A DNA stretch of 64,000 bases from an uncultured beta proteobacterium. Lineage in GTDB: Bacteria > Pseudomonadota > Gammaproteobacteria > Burkholderiales > Burkholderiaceae_C. A program made the position numbers and the translations under genes. The first letter of the stretch is position 1, and each line of letters starts with the position of its first letter. Under the pieces are notes generated by a model. The model did no database searches. It saw only the letters and a list, made by a program, of their open reading frames with translations, and was not told the DNA's origin. Where the stretch lies: contig CAIMSP010000071.1 of assembly GCA_903844215.1 (NCBI GenBank), positions 1 through 64,000 of the forward strand, read 5' to 3'. Positions 36,329-47,390 of the stretch are shown in pieces.

Positions 36329-39323
36329 AGCCCGCCTGAGCTGACACGGCAGCAAGCGGCAAATACCGTTTCAAATAGCGCCCGGTGTGGCTGTCGGGAT
36401 GCGCCGCCAGGGTCTCGGGTGTGCCCACGCCCAAGACCTGGCCGCCACCCGCCCCCCCTTCAGGGCCCATGTCGATGAGCCAGTCGGCGGTCTTGATCAC
36501 GTCCAGGTTGTGTTCGATCACGACGATGGTGTTGCCCGCGTCGCGCAACTGGTGCAGCACCTTGAGCAGCAGGTCGATGTCGGCAAAATGCAAGCCGGTC
36601 GTGGGCTCATCCAGGATGTAGAGCGTGCGCCCGGTGTCGCGCTTGGAGAGCTCGAGCGCGAGCTTGACGCGCTGCGCTTCGCCGCCTGAGAGCGTGGTCG
36701 CCGCCTGACCCAGCTTGATGTAGCTCAGGCCCACGTCCAGCAGCGTGTGCAGCTTGCGCGCAATCGCCGGCACCGCCTGCAAGAAGGCGTAGGCCTCCTC
36801 CACGGTCATGCCCAGCAGCTGTGCGATGTTCTTGCCTTTGTACAGCACTTCCAGGGTCTCGCGGTTGTAGCGCTGTCCGTGGCAGGTGTCGCAGGGCACA
36901 TAGACGTCGGGCAGGAAGTGCATCTCCACGCGCATCACGCCGTCGCCCTGGCAGGTCTCGCAGCGGCCACCGGCGACATTGAAGCTGAAGCGACCCGGGC
37001 CGTAGCCACGTTCACGCGCGGTATTGGTTTCCGCCATGAGCTCGCGAATCGGCGTGAACAGTCCGGTGTAGGTGGCCGGATTGGAGCGCGGCGTGCGGCC
37101 GATGGGCGATTGATCGACGTTGATGACCTTGTCGAAGTGCTCGATGCCAAGGATCGCCTCGTGCGCCGCAGGTTCTTCGTGCGACCGGTACAGGGTTTGC
37201 GCCACAGCGGTGTACAGCGTGTCATTCACGAGCGTGGACTTGCCCGAGCCCGAGACCCCGGTGACGCAGGTCAGCAGGCCCACAGGGAAATCCACGCTGA
37301 CGTGCTTCAGGTTGTTGCCGTGCGCGCCCTGGACTCGAATCGCCAGCGGCGCGGCATCACTCGTCAACCAGGGCGTGCGCTGCTTGGGCACGGCGATCTG
37401 CAGCGTTCCTGCCAGGTACTGGCCGGTGAGCGACTCGGGGTTGGCCTTGATCTGCTCGAAGCTGCCCTGCGCGATCACCCGCCCGCCATGAATGCCGGCA
37501 CCCAGACCCATGTCAACGCAGAAGTCGGCGGCGCGAATCATGTCCTCGTCGTGCTCCACCACCAGCACCGAATTGCCGATGTCGCGCAGATGCTTGAGCG
37601 TGCCGATGAGCCGGTCGTTGTCGCGCTGGTGCAGGCCGATGCTGGGCTCGTCCAGCACGTACATCACGCCGGTGAGGCCCGAGCCGATCTGCGACGCCAG
37701 GCGGATACGCTGCGACTCGCCGCCGCTCAAGGTTTCGGCGCTGCGATCCAGGCTCAGATAATTCAAGCCGACGTCGTTCAAGAACTTCAGCCGCGCGGCG
37801 ATTTCCAACACGATCTTGCGCGCGATTTCCCCCTTCGAACCCTTGAGTTCCAGGCCAAGAAAATAGCGCCAGGATTCGCCCAGCGTGGCGTGGCTGATCT
37901 CGAAGATGGCGCGTGCCTGCTCGCCCTCGCCCAGCCGCACGTGCCGCGCTTCGCTGCGCAGCCGCGTGCCGCCACAGTCGGTGCAAGCCTGGGTGCTGCG
38001 GTAGCGCGCCAGGTCTTCGCGCACCAGCACCGAATCGGTCTCGTGGTAGCGCCGCTGCATGTTCGGAATAATGCCTTCGAAGGCATGCTTCTTGTTCAGC
38101 TTCTTGCCCTGCGAGGCACCCGAATCCATGATGTAGCTGAACTTGATCTCTTCTTCGCCCGAACCCTGCAGCACGGCCTGACGGATGTCCATGGGCAGCG
38201 AATCAAACGGCGTCTCGACGTCAAATTTGTAGTGCCTGGCCAGGCTTTCCAGCAGCGCAAAATAATAGCCGTTGCGCCGGTCCCAGCCCTTGATCGCGCC
38301 GCTGGCCAGGCTCAAACTGGGAAACGCCACGACCCGGGCCGGGTCGAAGAAATCCATGCTGCCCAGGCCGTCGCAACTGGGGCAGGCGCCCACCGGGGAG
38401 TTGAAGGAAAACAGCCTGGGCTCGAGTTCGCTGATGGCGTAATGGCACACCGGACAGGCGAACTTGGCATTGAACAGGTGCTCGCGCGGGGCGCCCGCAT
38501 CGGGCGCGTCCATCTCCAGCGCAATCGCGCGCCCTTCGGCCAGGCGCAAGGCGGCCTCGAAGCTCTCGGCCAGGCGTTGGCGCAAGCCGGCATCGGCCTG
38601 CGCTCGCACCTTGATGCGGTCGATCACGACGTCGATGTTGTGCTTCTCCGTCTTCTTCAGCTTGGGCAGGTCGTCGTACTCGAACAACTCGCCTTCCACC
38701 CGGAACCGCACGTAGCCCTGGGCCTGCATCTGACCGAACACATCCGCATATTCGCCCTTGCGCTCACGCGCGATTGGCGCCAGGATCATGATGCGCGTCT
38801 CCTGCGGCAAGGCGAGCACCGCGTCCACCATCTGGCTCACGGTCTGCGCCTGCAAGGGCACGCCGTGCTCCGGGCAGTAAGGCGTGCCGGCGCGGGCGAA
38901 CAGCAGGCGCAGGTAGTCGTGGATTTCCGTCACCGTGCCCACGGTCGAGCGCGGGTTGTGGCTGGTGGCTTTTTGCTCGATCGAGATCGCCGGACTCAGG
39001 CCCTCGATCACATCCACGTCGGGCTTGTCCATGCGCTGCAGGAACTGGCGCGCATAGGCGCTCAGGCTCTCCACATAGCGCCTTTGCCCTTCGGCATACA
39101 GCGTGTCAAACGCCAGACTCGACTTGCCGGACCCGGACAAACCGGTGATGACCACCAGTTGATTGCGCGGAATGTTCAGGTCGATGTTCTTCAGGTTGTG
39201 CGTGCGCGCACCCCGGATGCTGATGTGCTGGTGCACGGCGCGACCCAGGTATTTGCCTTCGTCCGGGGCAGCGGTGCTCAGATCATCGGAGGAGATATTC
39301 AAGGTAAGGCCAGGCAAGAGCAA
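36321..39323 (-). CDS. uvrA: Excinuclease ABC subunit A
   Basis: A 1000-residue DNA damage recognition ATPase of nucleotide excision repair. Two ABC modules: Walker [20 protein letters not shown] and [16 protein letters not shown], signatures [17 protein letters not shown] and [17 protein letters not shown]. Zinc fingers CPVC...CPSC in the first half and CETC...CDTC in the second. Typical length is 940-970; the surplus N-terminal 29 residues suggest that GTG 39236 ([16 protein letters not shown]) may be the true start. No LexA box was found upstream. Confidence 0.97.
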   Translation of the reverse strand: MLLPGLTLNISSDDLSTAAPDEGKYLGRAVHQHISIRGARTHNLKNIDLNIPRNQLVVITGLSGSGKSSLAFDTLYAEGQRRYVESLSAYARQFLQRMDKPDVDVIEGLSPAISIEQKATSHNPRSTVGTVTEIHDYLRLLFARAGTPYCPEHGVPLQAQTVSQMVDAVLALPQETRIMILAPIARERKGEYADVFGQMQAQGYVRFRVEGELFEYDDLPKLKKTEKHNIDVVIDRIKVRAQADAGLRQRLAESFEAALRLAEGRAIALEMDAPDAGAPREHLFNAKFACPVCHYAISELEPRLFSFNSPVGACPSCDGLGSMDFFDPARVVAFPSLSLASGAIKGWDRRNGYYFALLESLARHYKFDVETPFDSLPMDIRQAVLQGSGEEEIKFSYIMDSGASQGKKLNKKHAFEGIIPNMQRRYHETDSVLVREDLARYRSTQACTDCGGTRLRSEARHVRLGEGEQARAIFEISHATLGESWRYFLGLELKGSKGEIARKIVLEIAARLKFLNDVGLNYLSLDRSAETLSGGESQRIRLASQIGSGLTGVMYVLDEPSIGLHQRDNDRLIGTLKHLRDIGNSVLVVEHDEDMIRAADFCVDMGLGAGIHGGRVIAQGSFEQIKANPESLTGQYLAGTLQIAVPKQRTPWLTSDAAPLAIRVQGAHGNNLKHVSVDFPVGLLTCVTGVSGSGKSTLVNDTLYTAVAQTLYRSHEEPAAHEAILGIEHFDKVINVDQSPIGRTPRSNPATYTGLFTPIRELMAETNTARERGYGPGRFSFNVAGGRCETCQGDGVMRVEMHFLPDVYVPCDTCHGQRYNRETLEVLYKGKNIAQLLGMTVEEAYAFLQAVPAIARKLHTLLDVGLSYIKLGQAATTLSGGEAQRVKLALELSKRDTGRTLYILDEPTTGLHFADIDLLLKVLHQLRDAGNTIVVIEHNLDVIKTADWLIDMGPEGGAGGGQVLGVGTPETLAAHPDSHTGRYLKRYLPLAAVSAQAGFS

Positions 39324-39422
39324 AACCAGCCATCATAGTGAAGTTGGCGCATCCGAGCTTGGCAAAGCGACGATCAGTGACAATGGCACTCTTTCAGTAG
39401 ACCGCCGCGCGCGGATTCATGC

Positions 39423-40640
39423 GTGTCTGATTCCTCCCGTTCTCCTGCTTCTGCCTCCAGCGCCATGACCGCGCCGGAGCGGCGTGCCAGCCTGTCGCTG
39501 GCCTTCATCTTTGCCTTGCGCATGCTGGGTTTGTTTCTGGTGCTGCCGGTGTTTGCCCTCGAAGCGCGCAAATACCCGGGTGGCGACGACGCCGCCGCCG
39601 TCGGACTGGCCATGGGCATCTATGGCCTGACCCAGGCGTTTTTGCAAATGCCCTACGGCATGGCCTCGGACCGCTTCGGGCGCAAGCGCGTGATCGTGTT
39701 TGGCCTGCTGGTGTTCGCCCTGGGCAGCGTGGTCGCTGCGGGGGCCAGCAGTTTGAGCGGCCTGATGCTGGGCCGCGCGCTGCAGGGCATGGGCGCGGTG
39801 TCGGCCGCCGTGACCGCCCTGCTGGCCGACCAGACGCGCGACGCCGTGCGCACCAAGGCCATGGCGCTGGTGGGCGGCAGCATCGCTTTGATGTTCGCCC
39901 TGTCGCTGGTGCTGGCGCCGCTGCTGGTGAGCGTCGTGGGCCTGAGCGGCATCTTCGTCTTGACCGCCGCGCTGGCACTGAGCGGCGTGGCCGTGGTGCT
40001 CTGGGTCTCGCCGCCCGAGCCTTTGAAACACCGGGACGCAGGGCGCGGCAAGTGGTCCGAGGTGCTGCTCAACCCGGCGCTGCTGCGCCTGAACCTGGGC
40101 GTGTTCGTGCTGCACGCGGTGCAGGTGGCGATGTGGCTGGCCGTGCCGGCCCTGCTGGAGCAGGCCGGACTCACCAAGGAGCACCACTGGTGGGTCTATC
40201 TGCCGGCCGTGCTGGCATCATTCCTGGTGATGGGCGGGACGCTGTTTCCGATGGAGCGGCGCGGCTACCTGCGCGCCGCCTTTCTGAGCGCCGTGGGACT
40301 GATCGCCCTCGTGCAACTGGGCTTTTGGTGGGCGGGCGCGGGCACGCCGAGCCTGGCCGCCTTGAGCGTGCTGCTGTTCCTGTTCTTTTGCGGCTTCAAC
40401 GTGCTCGAAGCCAGCCAGCCCAGCATGGCCTCGCGCTTGGCGCCGGCCCAGGCACGCGGCACCGCGCTGGGCGTGTACAACACCTTGCAGTCGCTGGGAT
40501 TTTTTGTCGGCGGCCTGGTGGGCGGCCTGCTGCTGAAGAACCAGGGCGTGCAAGCCCTGTTCACGGCCTGTGGCGCGGCCATGCTGGTGTGGCTGGTGCT
40601 GGCCTGGCCCATGACCGCAACCGGGCGCAAGGCGCCATAA
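39423..40640 (+). CDS. MFS transporter (YajR-like)
   Basis: A 405-residue, 12-helix major facilitator protein. The first half has LAFIFALRMLGLFLVLPVFA and the loop 2-3 motif YGMASDRFGRKRVI (DRxGRK), with GRALQGMGAVSAAVTALLAD as the motif of helix 5. GTG 39423 is the first in-frame start. The placement between uvrA and ssb is conserved in Burkholderiales. The substrate is not known. Confidence 0.9.
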   Translation: MSDSSRSPASASSAMTAPERRASLSLAFIFALRMLGLFLVLPVFALEARKYPGGDDAAAVGLAMGIYGLTQAFLQMPYGMASDRFGRKRVIVFGLLVFALGSVVAAGASSLSGLMLGRALQGMGAVSAAVTALLADQTRDAVRTKAMALVGGSIALMFALSLVLAPLLVSVVGLSGIFVLTAALALSGVAVVLWVSPPEPLKHRDAGRGKWSEVLLNPALLRLNLGVFVLHAVQVAMWLAVPALLEQAGLTKEHHWWVYLPAVLASFLVMGGTLFPMERRGYLRAAFLSAVGLIALVQLGFWWAGAGTPSLAALSVLLFLFFCGFNVLEASQPSMASRLAPAQARGTALGVYNTLQSLGFFVGGLVGGLLLKNQGVQALFTACGAAMLVWLVLAWPMTATGRKAP

Positions 40641-40673
40641 TCGCACACGCTCCCAACAGATAAGGAAAACACC

Positions 40674-41168
40674 ATGGCATCCGTCAACAAAGTCATTCTC
40701 GTCGGCAACCTGGGCAAAGACCCGGAAGTGCGCTATCTGCCCAGCGGCAGCGCCGTCGCCAACATCACCCTGGCCACCAGCCGAAAGTACAAGGACAAGG
40801 ACCGCTCGGGCGAGATGATCGAAGAGACCGAATGGCACCGCGTCACCTTCTTCGACAAGCTGGCCGAGGTGGTGGGCCAGTACCTGAAGAAGGGCAGTTC
40901 GGTTTACGTCGAGGGCCGCATCAAGACGCGCAAGTACACCGACAAGGACGGCATGGAAAAGTACGCCACCGACATCATCGCCAACGAGATGCAAATGCTC
41001 GGCGGCCGTGAAGGCGCAGGCGCCCCCTCGGGTGGTGACGGCGAAGGCGGCGGCTATGCGCGCCCGGCCGCAGCGGCGCGTCCTGCGCCCCCAGCGCGCC
41101 CCGCGCCCGCCGCAGCGGCCAAGCCGTCCAGCGGTTTTGACGACATGGACGACGACATCCCGTTCTGA
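40674..41168 (+). CDS. ssb: Single-stranded DNA-binding protein
   Basis: A 164-residue SSB. It begins [20 protein letters not shown] with the OB-fold core including [40 protein letters not shown], then a Gly/Ala/Pro-rich linker and the acidic tip [10 protein letters not shown], which binds partner proteins. AAGGAAA precedes the ATG. Confidence 0.98.
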   Translation: MASVNKVILVGNLGKDPEVRYLPSGSAVANITLATSRKYKDKDRSGEMIEETEWHRVTFFDKLAEVVGQYLKKGSSVYVEGRIKTRKYTDKDGMEKYATDIIANEMQMLGGREGAGAPSGGDGEGGGYARPAAAARPAPPARPAPAAAAKPSSGFDDMDDDIPF

Positions 41169-41217
41169 CAACAGGGCGGGACACACCGGTTGCGGGCCTG
41201 TCCTCAACTGATCGTCG

Positions 41218-41820
41218 ATGACCGCTGATCTCCTTGCCGGTTTCGTGTGCGGCGCCGCGCTGATCATTGCGATCGGCGCGCAAAACGCCTTTGTGCTGCG
41301 CCAGGGCCTGCGCCGCGAGCACGTGCTTGCGGTCGTGCTGCTCTGCGCCAGCGCCGACGCCTTGCTGATCGCCGCCGGCGTCTGCGGTCTGGGCGCCTTG
41401 ATTCAGTCCCTGCCCAGGGTGCTGGACCTGGCGCGTTATGGTGGCTCGGCCTTCTTGTTGGTCTATGGCTGCATCGCCGCGCGCCGCGCCTTGCAGCCCC
41501 GGGGGCTGACGCTTGATGCCGACGTGGCAAGCACCCTTGGCGCGGCCCTGGCGACCTGCCTGGCCTTCACCTTTCTCAACCCGCACGTGTATCTGGACAC
41601 GGTGATCCTGCTCGGCGCGCTGGCCAGCCAGCGCGGAGAAGAGCGTCGCGGGGCGTTCGGCGCTGGCGCGGTCCTTGCCAGCTTTGTCTGGTTCTTTGCC
41701 CTGGGCTATGGCGCTCGTCTGCTCGGCCCCCTCTTCACCCGACCCATGGCATGGCGGGTACTGGACTCGCTCATCGCCTTCATCATGTGGGGCCTGGGAC
41801 TCGCCCTGCTGCGCGGATAG
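41218..41820 (+). CDS. LysE/ArgO family amino-acid exporter
   Basis: A 200-residue inner-membrane exporter with six predicted helices. The family signature ALIIAIGAQNAFVLRQGLRR lies at the start, and TCLAFTFLNPHVYLDTVILL in the middle, both typical of ArgO/LysE arginine or lysine exporters. It follows ssb by 49 bases. Substrate choice between arginine and lysine is not settled by sequence. Confidence 0.9.
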   Translation: MTADLLAGFVCGAALIIAIGAQNAFVLRQGLRREHVLAVVLLCASADALLIAAGVCGLGALIQSLPRVLDLARYGGSAFLLVYGCIAARRALQPRGLTLDADVASTLGAALATCLAFTFLNPHVYLDTVILLGALASQRGEERRGAFGAGAVLASFVWFFALGYGARLLGPLFTRPMAWRVLDSLIAFIMWGLGLALLRG

Positions 41821-41833
41821 CCTGGCGCGCGGC

Positions 41834-42928
41834 TCAAACGTAGAGCGGCTCTTCCTGCATGGCCTCGCATTGGTCCTGCAGCATCTGCACCTGGCCTTTC
41901 CAGTAGTCGGAGCTGCCAAACCAGGGAAAGTTGATGGGGAAGATCGGGTCGTCAAAGCGGCGCGCGAGCCAGGCGCTGTAGTGGATCAGGCGCAGCGTGC
42001 GCAGCGGTTCGATCAGCGCGAGTTCGCGCCGATCAAAGGGGCGAAACTGCTCGTAGCCTTCGACCAGCGCCGACAGTTGCTGCGTGCGCTGGCCGCGCTC
42101 GCCGCTGAGCAGCATCCACAAGTCCTGCACCGCCGGGCCGGTACGCGCATCGTCGAGATCGACAAAATGCGGCCCCGGTCCGGCCTTGGCCGGGGCGTCC
42201 ACCGGAGTCCACAGGATGTTGCCCGGATGGCAGTCACCATGCAGGCGGATCTGGCGCAGCGGGCGCTCTTCCTGTGCAATGCACAAGGGCCCTTTGGCGA
42301 TCAGTTCGAGCGCCTCGCTGCAGGCGCGCTCCCAACTCGACTGCACATCCAGCGGAACCTTGTCGTGGCGCAACAGCCAGTCGCGCGATTCGCTGCCAAA
42401 GCTGTGCAGGTCCAGCGCGGGCCGCTGCACAAAGGGGCGCGCCGCGCCCACGCTGTGGATGCGCGCCAGAAAGCGTCCAATCCACTCCAGCACCTCGAAG
42501 TCCTCGAGTTCGGGTGGGCGTCCGCCGCGGCGCGGGCTCACGGAAAAGGAAAAGCCGCCAAAGTGATGCAGCGTCGCGCCTTGCAGCGCGAGCGGGCCGA
42601 TGACCGGGATTTCAGCCGCCATCAACTCCTGCGAAAACGCGTGCTCTTCAGCGATCTGCGCGTCGCTCCAGCGCCCGGGTCGGTAGAACTTTGCAACCAC
42701 CACCTCGTGGCCGTCCACCGCTTCCTCCAGCGGGATTTGATAGACGCGGTTTTCGTAGGAACTCAGTGCCAGCAGCCGTCCGTCGCCGAACAATCCCACG
42801 CTGGCCAGCGCGTCCAGCACCACGTCCGGGCTGAGTTGTTCATAGGGATGTTGCAAAGAAACTGAGGCTGCGGTCATGCTGCGATTGTCGCCGGGCCAGG
42901 CGGCGCGCGCCGTCGGGACGACGGGCAT
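41834..42928 (-). CDS. srkA: Stress-response serine/threonine kinase (SrkA/YihE family)
   Basis: A 364-residue kinase of the aminoglycoside-phosphotransferase fold. It has a P-loop-like LLALSSYENRVYQIPLEEA, VVAKFYRPGRWSDAQI, the catalytic HGDCHPGNILW with the Asp base, and FVDLDDARTGPAVQDLWML for metal binding, all as in E. coli SrkA (RdoA). The start at 42928 is backed by AAGGAG 8 bases upstream; 42877 is the alternative Met. It faces the convergent argO-like gene. SrkA is thought to protect cells under oxidative stress; substrates are unknown. Confidence 0.93.
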   Translation of the reverse strand: MPVVPTARAAWPGDNRSMTAASVSLQHPYEQLSPDVVLDALASVGLFGDGRLLALSSYENRVYQIPLEEAVDGHEVVVAKFYRPGRWSDAQIAEEHAFSQELMAAEIPVIGPLALQGATLHHFGGFSFSVSPRRGGRPPELEDFEVLEWIGRFLARIHSVGAARPFVQRPALDLHSFGSESRDWLLRHDKVPLDVQSSWERACSEALELIAKGPLCIAQEERPLRQIRLHGDCHPGNILWTPVDAPAKAGPGPHFVDLDDARTGPAVQDLWMLLSGERGQRTQQLSALVEGYEQFRPFDRRELALIEPLRTLRLIHYSAWLARRFDDPIFPINFPWFGSSDYWKGQVQMLQDQCEAMQEEPLYV

Positions 42929-43046
42929 AGGGTGGGCTCCTTAAAGTGCGGGCGCTGTCGCCAAGGCTATTGGGTTGCCGCCGGGATTGAGGTAAGGTCA
43001 GCCTCGGTTCGTCATTTGAGATCCAACGCGACGCGGAGAGCACACC

Positions 43047-44639
43047 ATGCAGGACTACATCATCATCGGCGGCGGCTCGGCAGGCTGTGTGCTGGCGGCC
43101 AGGCTGAGCGAAGACCCTTCGGTCAAGGTGGCGCTGCTCGAAGCCGGTCCGACCGACAAGAGCGTGCTGATCCAGTGCCCCGCCGGCCTGGCCGTGCTGG
43201 CGCAGACCGGGCAGGTGAACTGGGCCTTCGAGACCGTGGCGCAGCCGGGGCTGAACGGCCGCAAAGGCTACCAGCCGCGTGGCATGGTGCTGGGCGGATC
43301 CAGTTCCATCAACGCCATGATCTACACCCGTGGTCACCCGAACGACTTCGACCAATGGGCGGCCGAAGGCAACGCCGGCTGGAGCTTTGACGAGGTCCTG
43401 CCGTATTTCAAGAAGAGCGAGCACAACGAGCGCGGCGCCGATGCCTTGCACGGCGCAGGCGGCCCGCTCAACGTGATGGATCTGCGCAGCCCGAATCGCT
43501 TCGGCCCGATCTTCGTCAAGGCCGGCGTGCAGGCGGGTTATGTCGAGAACCGCGACTTCAACGGGCCGCTGCAAGAGGGCGTGGGCATGTACCAGGTCAC
43601 GCACAAGAACGGCGAGCGTTACAGCGCGGCCAAGGCCTATCTGACACCGGTTCTGAACCGCCCGAATCTGCACGTCATCACCGGCGCCCACGCGACGCGC
43701 ATCCTGCTCGACAAGAAGCGCGCCGTGGGCGTGGAATATCTGCACAACGGCGAGCACAAGCAGATCAAGTGCACACGCGAAGTGCTGCTCAGCGCGGGCG
43801 CTTTCCAGTCGCCGCAACTGCTCATGCTCTCAGGCATCGGGCCGCATGCGCATCTGCTGCAAACCGGCATTGCGACGCAGCACGATCTGCCGGGCGTGGG
43901 CCAGAACCTGCACGACCATGTGGACGTGGTGCTGGTGGTGAATGTGCCGCAGGCCAAGGACTTGTTTGGTGTTTCCCTGAGCGGCGCCTGGCGCGCCATC
44001 AAGGGAATTTTCGAGTGGGCCAGCCAACGCACGGGCATGCTCACCACCAACTTCGCCGAGGCCGGTGGCTTCGTGAAAAGTACGCCCGATGAGCCGTTGC
44101 CTGATCTTCAGTTCCACTTCGTCATCGGAAAACTGGTGGACCATGGTCGCAAGCCGGTGATCGGCCACGGCTATTCTTGCCACGTCTGCATCCTGCGCCC
44201 GGTGAGCCGCGGCAGCCTCAAGCTGGCGAGCAAGGACCCGGTGGCCGCGCCGCTGATCGACCCGAACTTCCTGGGCCATCGCGACGACATGGATCGAATG
44301 ATCCGCGGCTTCAAGGCCGCGCGCCAGATCTTGACGCAACCGGCCCTGGCCAGCTTTGGCGGACGCGAATCCAAGGCCTTTGCCGATGTGCACAGCGACG
44401 AGCAGATCGAGCAGTTCATCCGCGACCACGCCGACACCGTGTACCACCCGGTGGGAACTTGCCGCATGGGCAATGGCCCCATGGACGTGGTGGACGCCCA
44501 GTTGCGCGTGCACGGCATCGAGGGTCTGCGCGTGGTCGATGCGTCCATCATGCCCAGCGTCGTGGCCGGCAACACCAACGCCCCGGTGATCATGATCGCG
44601 GAGAAGGCGGCGGACATGATCAAGGCGGCAAACGGTTGA
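43047..44639 (+). CDS. GMC family FAD-dependent oxidoreductase (choline/alcohol dehydrogenase-like)
   Basis: A 530-residue flavoenzyme. The FAD-binding Rossmann motif is [20 protein letters not shown]; the GMC signatures are [20 protein letters not shown] and [18 protein letters not shown]. The catalytic His lies in [13 protein letters not shown], and the conserved [17 protein letters not shown] region closes the protein. Substrates in this family are primary alcohols or choline; no BetB, AlkJ partner or other cue is nearby, so the substrate is unknown. Its 3' end is repeated 1037 bases further on. Confidence 0.94.
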   Translation: MQDYIIIGGGSAGCVLAARLSEDPSVKVALLEAGPTDKSVLIQCPAGLAVLAQTGQVNWAFETVAQPGLNGRKGYQPRGMVLGGSSSINAMIYTRGHPNDFDQWAAEGNAGWSFDEVLPYFKKSEHNERGADALHGAGGPLNVMDLRSPNRFGPIFVKAGVQAGYVENRDFNGPLQEGVGMYQVTHKNGERYSAAKAYLTPVLNRPNLHVITGAHATRILLDKKRAVGVEYLHNGEHKQIKCTREVLLSAGAFQSPQLLMLSGIGPHAHLLQTGIATQHDLPGVGQNLHDHVDVVLVVNVPQAKDLFGVSLSGAWRAIKGIFEWASQRTGMLTTNFAEAGGFVKSTPDEPLPDLQFHFVIGKLVDHGRKPVIGHGYSCHVCILRPVSRGSLKLASKDPVAAPLIDPNFLGHRDDMDRMIRGFKAARQILTQPALASFGGRESKAFADVHSDEQIEQFIRDHADTVYHPVGTCRMGNGPMDVVDAQLRVHGIEGLRVVDASIMPSVVAGNTNAPVIMIAEKAADMIKAANG

Positions 44640-44656
44640 GTTGTCGGGTCTTGCGC
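44499..44656. repeat. 158-bp direct repeat, copy 1 (3' end of the GMC gene)
   Basis: The last 47 codons of the intact GMC gene plus 17 downstream bases, matching 45536-45693 with ten substitutions. Inside the coding part all differences are at synonymous third positions, apart from the stop (TGA here). Confidence 0.95.
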
Positions 44657-44713
44657 TCGTCAAGGCAAGCAAAGCGTGGGGGATCCATGATCCGAGTACA
44701 AGACCCCTTCTGC

Positions 44714-45109
44714 TCACAAAAGTCGTGCTGCGTGTCCTTGAGCCATGAGAAGCGTCACCGCCTTCTTGTCAAAGGAAACGAAGGTTTCTCCGCCAAGCCA
44801 GTTACCCTCGTAGGCAATGACGCCATCAGCAAAGTCACCGCCAGCATCGAGCACCTCTAGGCCAGCCTCTACGGCTGGCCTATCCACCTCCACATTGGCT
44901 GCGGCAAGTAGCGCACGGATTGCGGCGACCACGTCGGATGGTTGAAATCCGTAGACCCTGAGCAGCACCCACACAAATTCACACAGGCACGGTAGCGCGA
45001 CCGCAATCAACTCGGCATCGGCCAAGACCTTGGTGGCGATGCGCGCTTGTGCGGGGTCGTCGCCCACAACCGCACGAACAAGCACGTTGGTATCAACGGC
45101 AACTTTCAT
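44714..45109 (-). CDS. PIN-domain ribonuclease toxin (VapC-like)
   Basis: A 131-residue PIN nuclease. The acidic metal residues are visible: Asp6 in VAVDTNVLVRAV, Glu near 44 in LCEFVWVLLRV, Asp in GGDFADGVIAYEG and Asp in SFDKKAVTLL. Such toxins usually cleave tRNA or rRNA when freed from the partner. The start overlaps the AbrB-type antitoxin gene by 4 bases, the classical antitoxin-first type II layout. It lies inside the interval bounded by the GMC direct repeats. Confidence 0.9.
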   Translation of the reverse strand: MKVAVDTNVLVRAVVGDDPAQARIATKVLADAELIAVALPCLCEFVWVLLRVYGFQPSDVVAAIRALLAAANVEVDRPAVEAGLEVLDAGGDFADGVIAYEGNWLGGETFVSFDKKAVTLLMAQGHAARLL

Positions 45110-45357
45110 TCTTTACCAGCCCAGCCCTGTGCGCCTGCCGCGTTGATTTCCTCAATGGTGGCGACCTTCTTGGTTCGGCCCGCGAGCAGTCCGACAAAGC
45201 CGGCAATCGTCCCGGTTTGCCTTGCCGCCTTGAGCATGCCCCGCCCATCTGGCAGCAAATCCAGCTCGATCTTCTCCCCCGGCCTGATGCCCAAGTGTTG
45301 CAGCACGTCTTTTCTAAAAGTCACTTGGCCACGAGCGGTAACGGTCAATGTAGTCAT
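45106..45357 (-). CDS. AbrB/MazE-type antitoxin (VapB-like)
   Basis: An 83-residue protein with an N-terminal SpoVT/AbrB swapped-hairpin domain: MTTLTVTARGQVTFRKDVLQ, HLGIRPGEKIELDLLPDG. The C-terminal half (AARQTGTIAGFVGLLAG, KKVATIEEINAAGAQG) is the toxin-binding tail. It would bind its own promoter and neutralise the PIN toxin encoded immediately after. A candidate promoter lies 33-61 bases upstream. Confidence 0.9.
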   Translation of the reverse strand: MTTLTVTARGQVTFRKDVLQHLGIRPGEKIELDLLPDGRGMLKAARQTGTIAGFVGLLAGRTKKVATIEEINAAGAQGWAGKE

Positions 45358-45389
45358 GGTGTTTTCACAGTGGTTTGAATGATGCGCAA

Positions 45390-45418
45390 ACGGTAATGCA
45401 AAATCGCCTTATTGTCAA
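45390..45418 (-). promoter_or_regulatory. Sigma-70-like promoter of the toxin-antitoxin pair
   Basis: On the minus strand, TTGACA (45413-45418) is followed after 17 bases by TACCGT (45390-45395), upstream of the antitoxin start in a visibly AT-richer stretch. The -35 is perfect; the -10 is weak. Confidence 0.55.
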
Positions 45419-45479
45419 TGTTGAACCTTGTCCAATGAGGTGTGAGCCTGAAACAACGGATTTGCAGTTGACTTGATGG

Positions 45480-45693
<214 letters not shown>

Positions 45694-45766
45694 CGACTTG
45701 CGCGCTGGTGATGTCGGGATGTGCGCCCGACTGCGCACTCAACCAACCGGGAATAAACTCCCACTC

Positions 45767-47386
45767 ATGAACCTCACCCAATCCCTACTCCACGCCCTGA
45801 AAGCGCATGGCGCGCGCCAGATCTTTGGCATTCCGGGCGACTTTGCCCTGCCCTACTTTCGCATCATCGAGGAGTCGCAGATCCTGCCGCTCTATACGCT
45901 GTCGCACGAACCCGGCGTGGGCTTTGCGGCCGACGCGGCCGGACGCATCGGCGGTGGGCTGGGGGTGGCGGCCGTGACCTATGGCGCGGGCGCGCTCAAC
46001 ATGGTGAATTCGGTGGCGGCCGCCTTTGCCGAGAAGTCGCCGCTGGTGGTGCTCTCGGGCGGCCCCGGTCAAGGCGAGTCGCACTCGGGCTTGCTGCTGC
46101 ACCATCAGGCCAAGACGCTGGATTCGCAGTTCCAGATCTACAAGGAAATCACCTGCGATCAGACGCGACTCGATGACGCCAAGACGGCCCCGGCCGAGAT
46201 CGCGCGCGTGCTCGCGAGCTGCCTGCGACTGTCGCAACCGGTGTACATCGAGATTCCGCGCGACATGGTGGCCGTGCCCTGCGGCCCGGTCGTGGCGCAG
46301 ACCCCCATCGCCGTGGATCGGGATGCGCTCGACGCCTGCGTCAGCGAAATCCTGCAGCGCCTGCAACAGGCCCGGGCACCGGTGCTGATGGCCGGCGTGG
46401 AGGTGCGCCGCTTCGGCCTCGAAGACAAGGTGGCCGAGCTCTCGCGCCGCCTGAGCCTGCCCGTGGTCACGAGCCTGATGGGGCGCGGCCTGCTCGCGCA
46501 AACCGACACGCTGCTGGGCACCTACATGGGCGTGGCCGGTCTGCCCGAGATCACCGAACGCGTGGAAAACTCGGACGGCCTGTTCCTGCTGGGCGTGATC
46601 CTGTGCGACACCAACTTCGGTGTGTCGGCGCAAAAAATCGACCTGCGCAAGACGATACAGGCGCTCAATGGGCAGGTGACCATGGGCTACCACAGCTATG
46701 CGCAGCTACCGCTGACCGCGCTGGTGGACCGGCTGTTGGAGCGCGTGCCCGCCAGCGGTCAGACCTTCACCGTGGCGCCGCAACAATTTCCCCACGGCCT
46801 GGTGGCCGACACGGCCAGCATCACGCCCACCGACATCGCCACGGCGGTGAACGACCTGATGGCGCTGCACGGCAAGATGCCCATTGCCAGCGACATGGGT
46901 GACTGCTTCTTCACCGCCATGGACATGAGCCAGACTGCGCTGGTCGCGCCCGGCTACTACGCCACCATGGGCTTCGGCGTGCCCGCCGGTCTGGGCCTGC
47001 AGGCGGCCACCGGCGAGCGCCCGCTGATCCTGGTGGGCGACGGCGCCTTTCAGATGACGGGCTGGGAGCTGGGCAACTGCCTGCGCTACGGCTGGGACCC
47101 GATCGTGCTGGTGTTCAACAACGCCAGTTGGGAAATGCTGCGCACCTTTCAGAGCGAATCGTCCTTCAACAACCTGGACCGCTGGGGCTTTGCCGAGATG
47201 GCGCCCGGCATGAACGGCGACGGCGTGCGCGTGAACACCCGCGCCGAACTGCAAGCGGCGCTGGCCAAGGCCTATGCCACGCGCGGCCGCTTCCAACTGA
47301 TCGACATCACGATCCCGCGCGGCGTGCTGTCGCAAACCCTGTCGCGCTTCGTCGCGGGCGTGAAGCGCATCAACGCTGCGGCGTAG
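45767..47386 (+). CDS. TPP-dependent 2-keto-acid decarboxylase (indolepyruvate/phenylpyruvate decarboxylase-like)
   Basis: A 539-residue thiamine diphosphate enzyme. The N-terminal PYR domain has the catalytic Glu in LSHEPGVGFAADAAGR and GGPGQGESHSGLLLHHQAKT; the C-terminal PP domain has LVGDGAFQMTGWELGN with the NN of FNNASWEML, the GDG-N-N cofactor motif. ATG 45767 is chosen as it begins the family N-terminus MNLTQSLLHALKAHG. The sequence resembles IpdC/PpdC of Azospirillum more than acetolactate synthase. Reaction partners are not in the window, so substrate remains inferred. Confidence 0.85.
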   Translation: MNLTQSLLHALKAHGARQIFGIPGDFALPYFRIIEESQILPLYTLSHEPGVGFAADAAGRIGGGLGVAAVTYGAGALNMVNSVAAAFAEKSPLVVLSGGPGQGESHSGLLLHHQAKTLDSQFQIYKEITCDQTRLDDAKTAPAEIARVLASCLRLSQPVYIEIPRDMVAVPCGPVVAQTPIAVDRDALDACVSEILQRLQQARAPVLMAGVEVRRFGLEDKVAELSRRLSLPVVTSLMGRGLLAQTDTLLGTYMGVAGLPEITERVENSDGLFLLGVILCDTNFGVSAQKIDLRKTIQALNGQVTMGYHSYAQLPLTALVDRLLERVPASGQTFTVAPQQFPHGLVADTASITPTDIATAVNDLMALHGKMPIASDMGDCFFTAMDMSQTALVAPGYYATMGFGVPAGLGLQAATGERPLILVGDGAFQMTGWELGNCLRYGWDPIVLVFNNASWEMLRTFQSESSFNNLDRWGFAEMAPGMNGDGVRVNTRAELQAALAKAYATRGRFQLIDITIPRGVLSQTLSRFVAGVKRINAAA

Positions 47387-47390
47387 ATTG

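Noticed and set aside
36747-39338. An 863-codon open frame on the plus strand opposite uvrA
   Set aside because: It mirrors the uvrA reading frame in GC-rich DNA; composition is Arg/Gln/His-rich with no domain motifs, while uvrA shows all conserved motifs.
39324-39422. LexA box upstream of uvrA
   Set aside because: No CTGT-N8-ACAG-like match is visible in the 99-bp gap.
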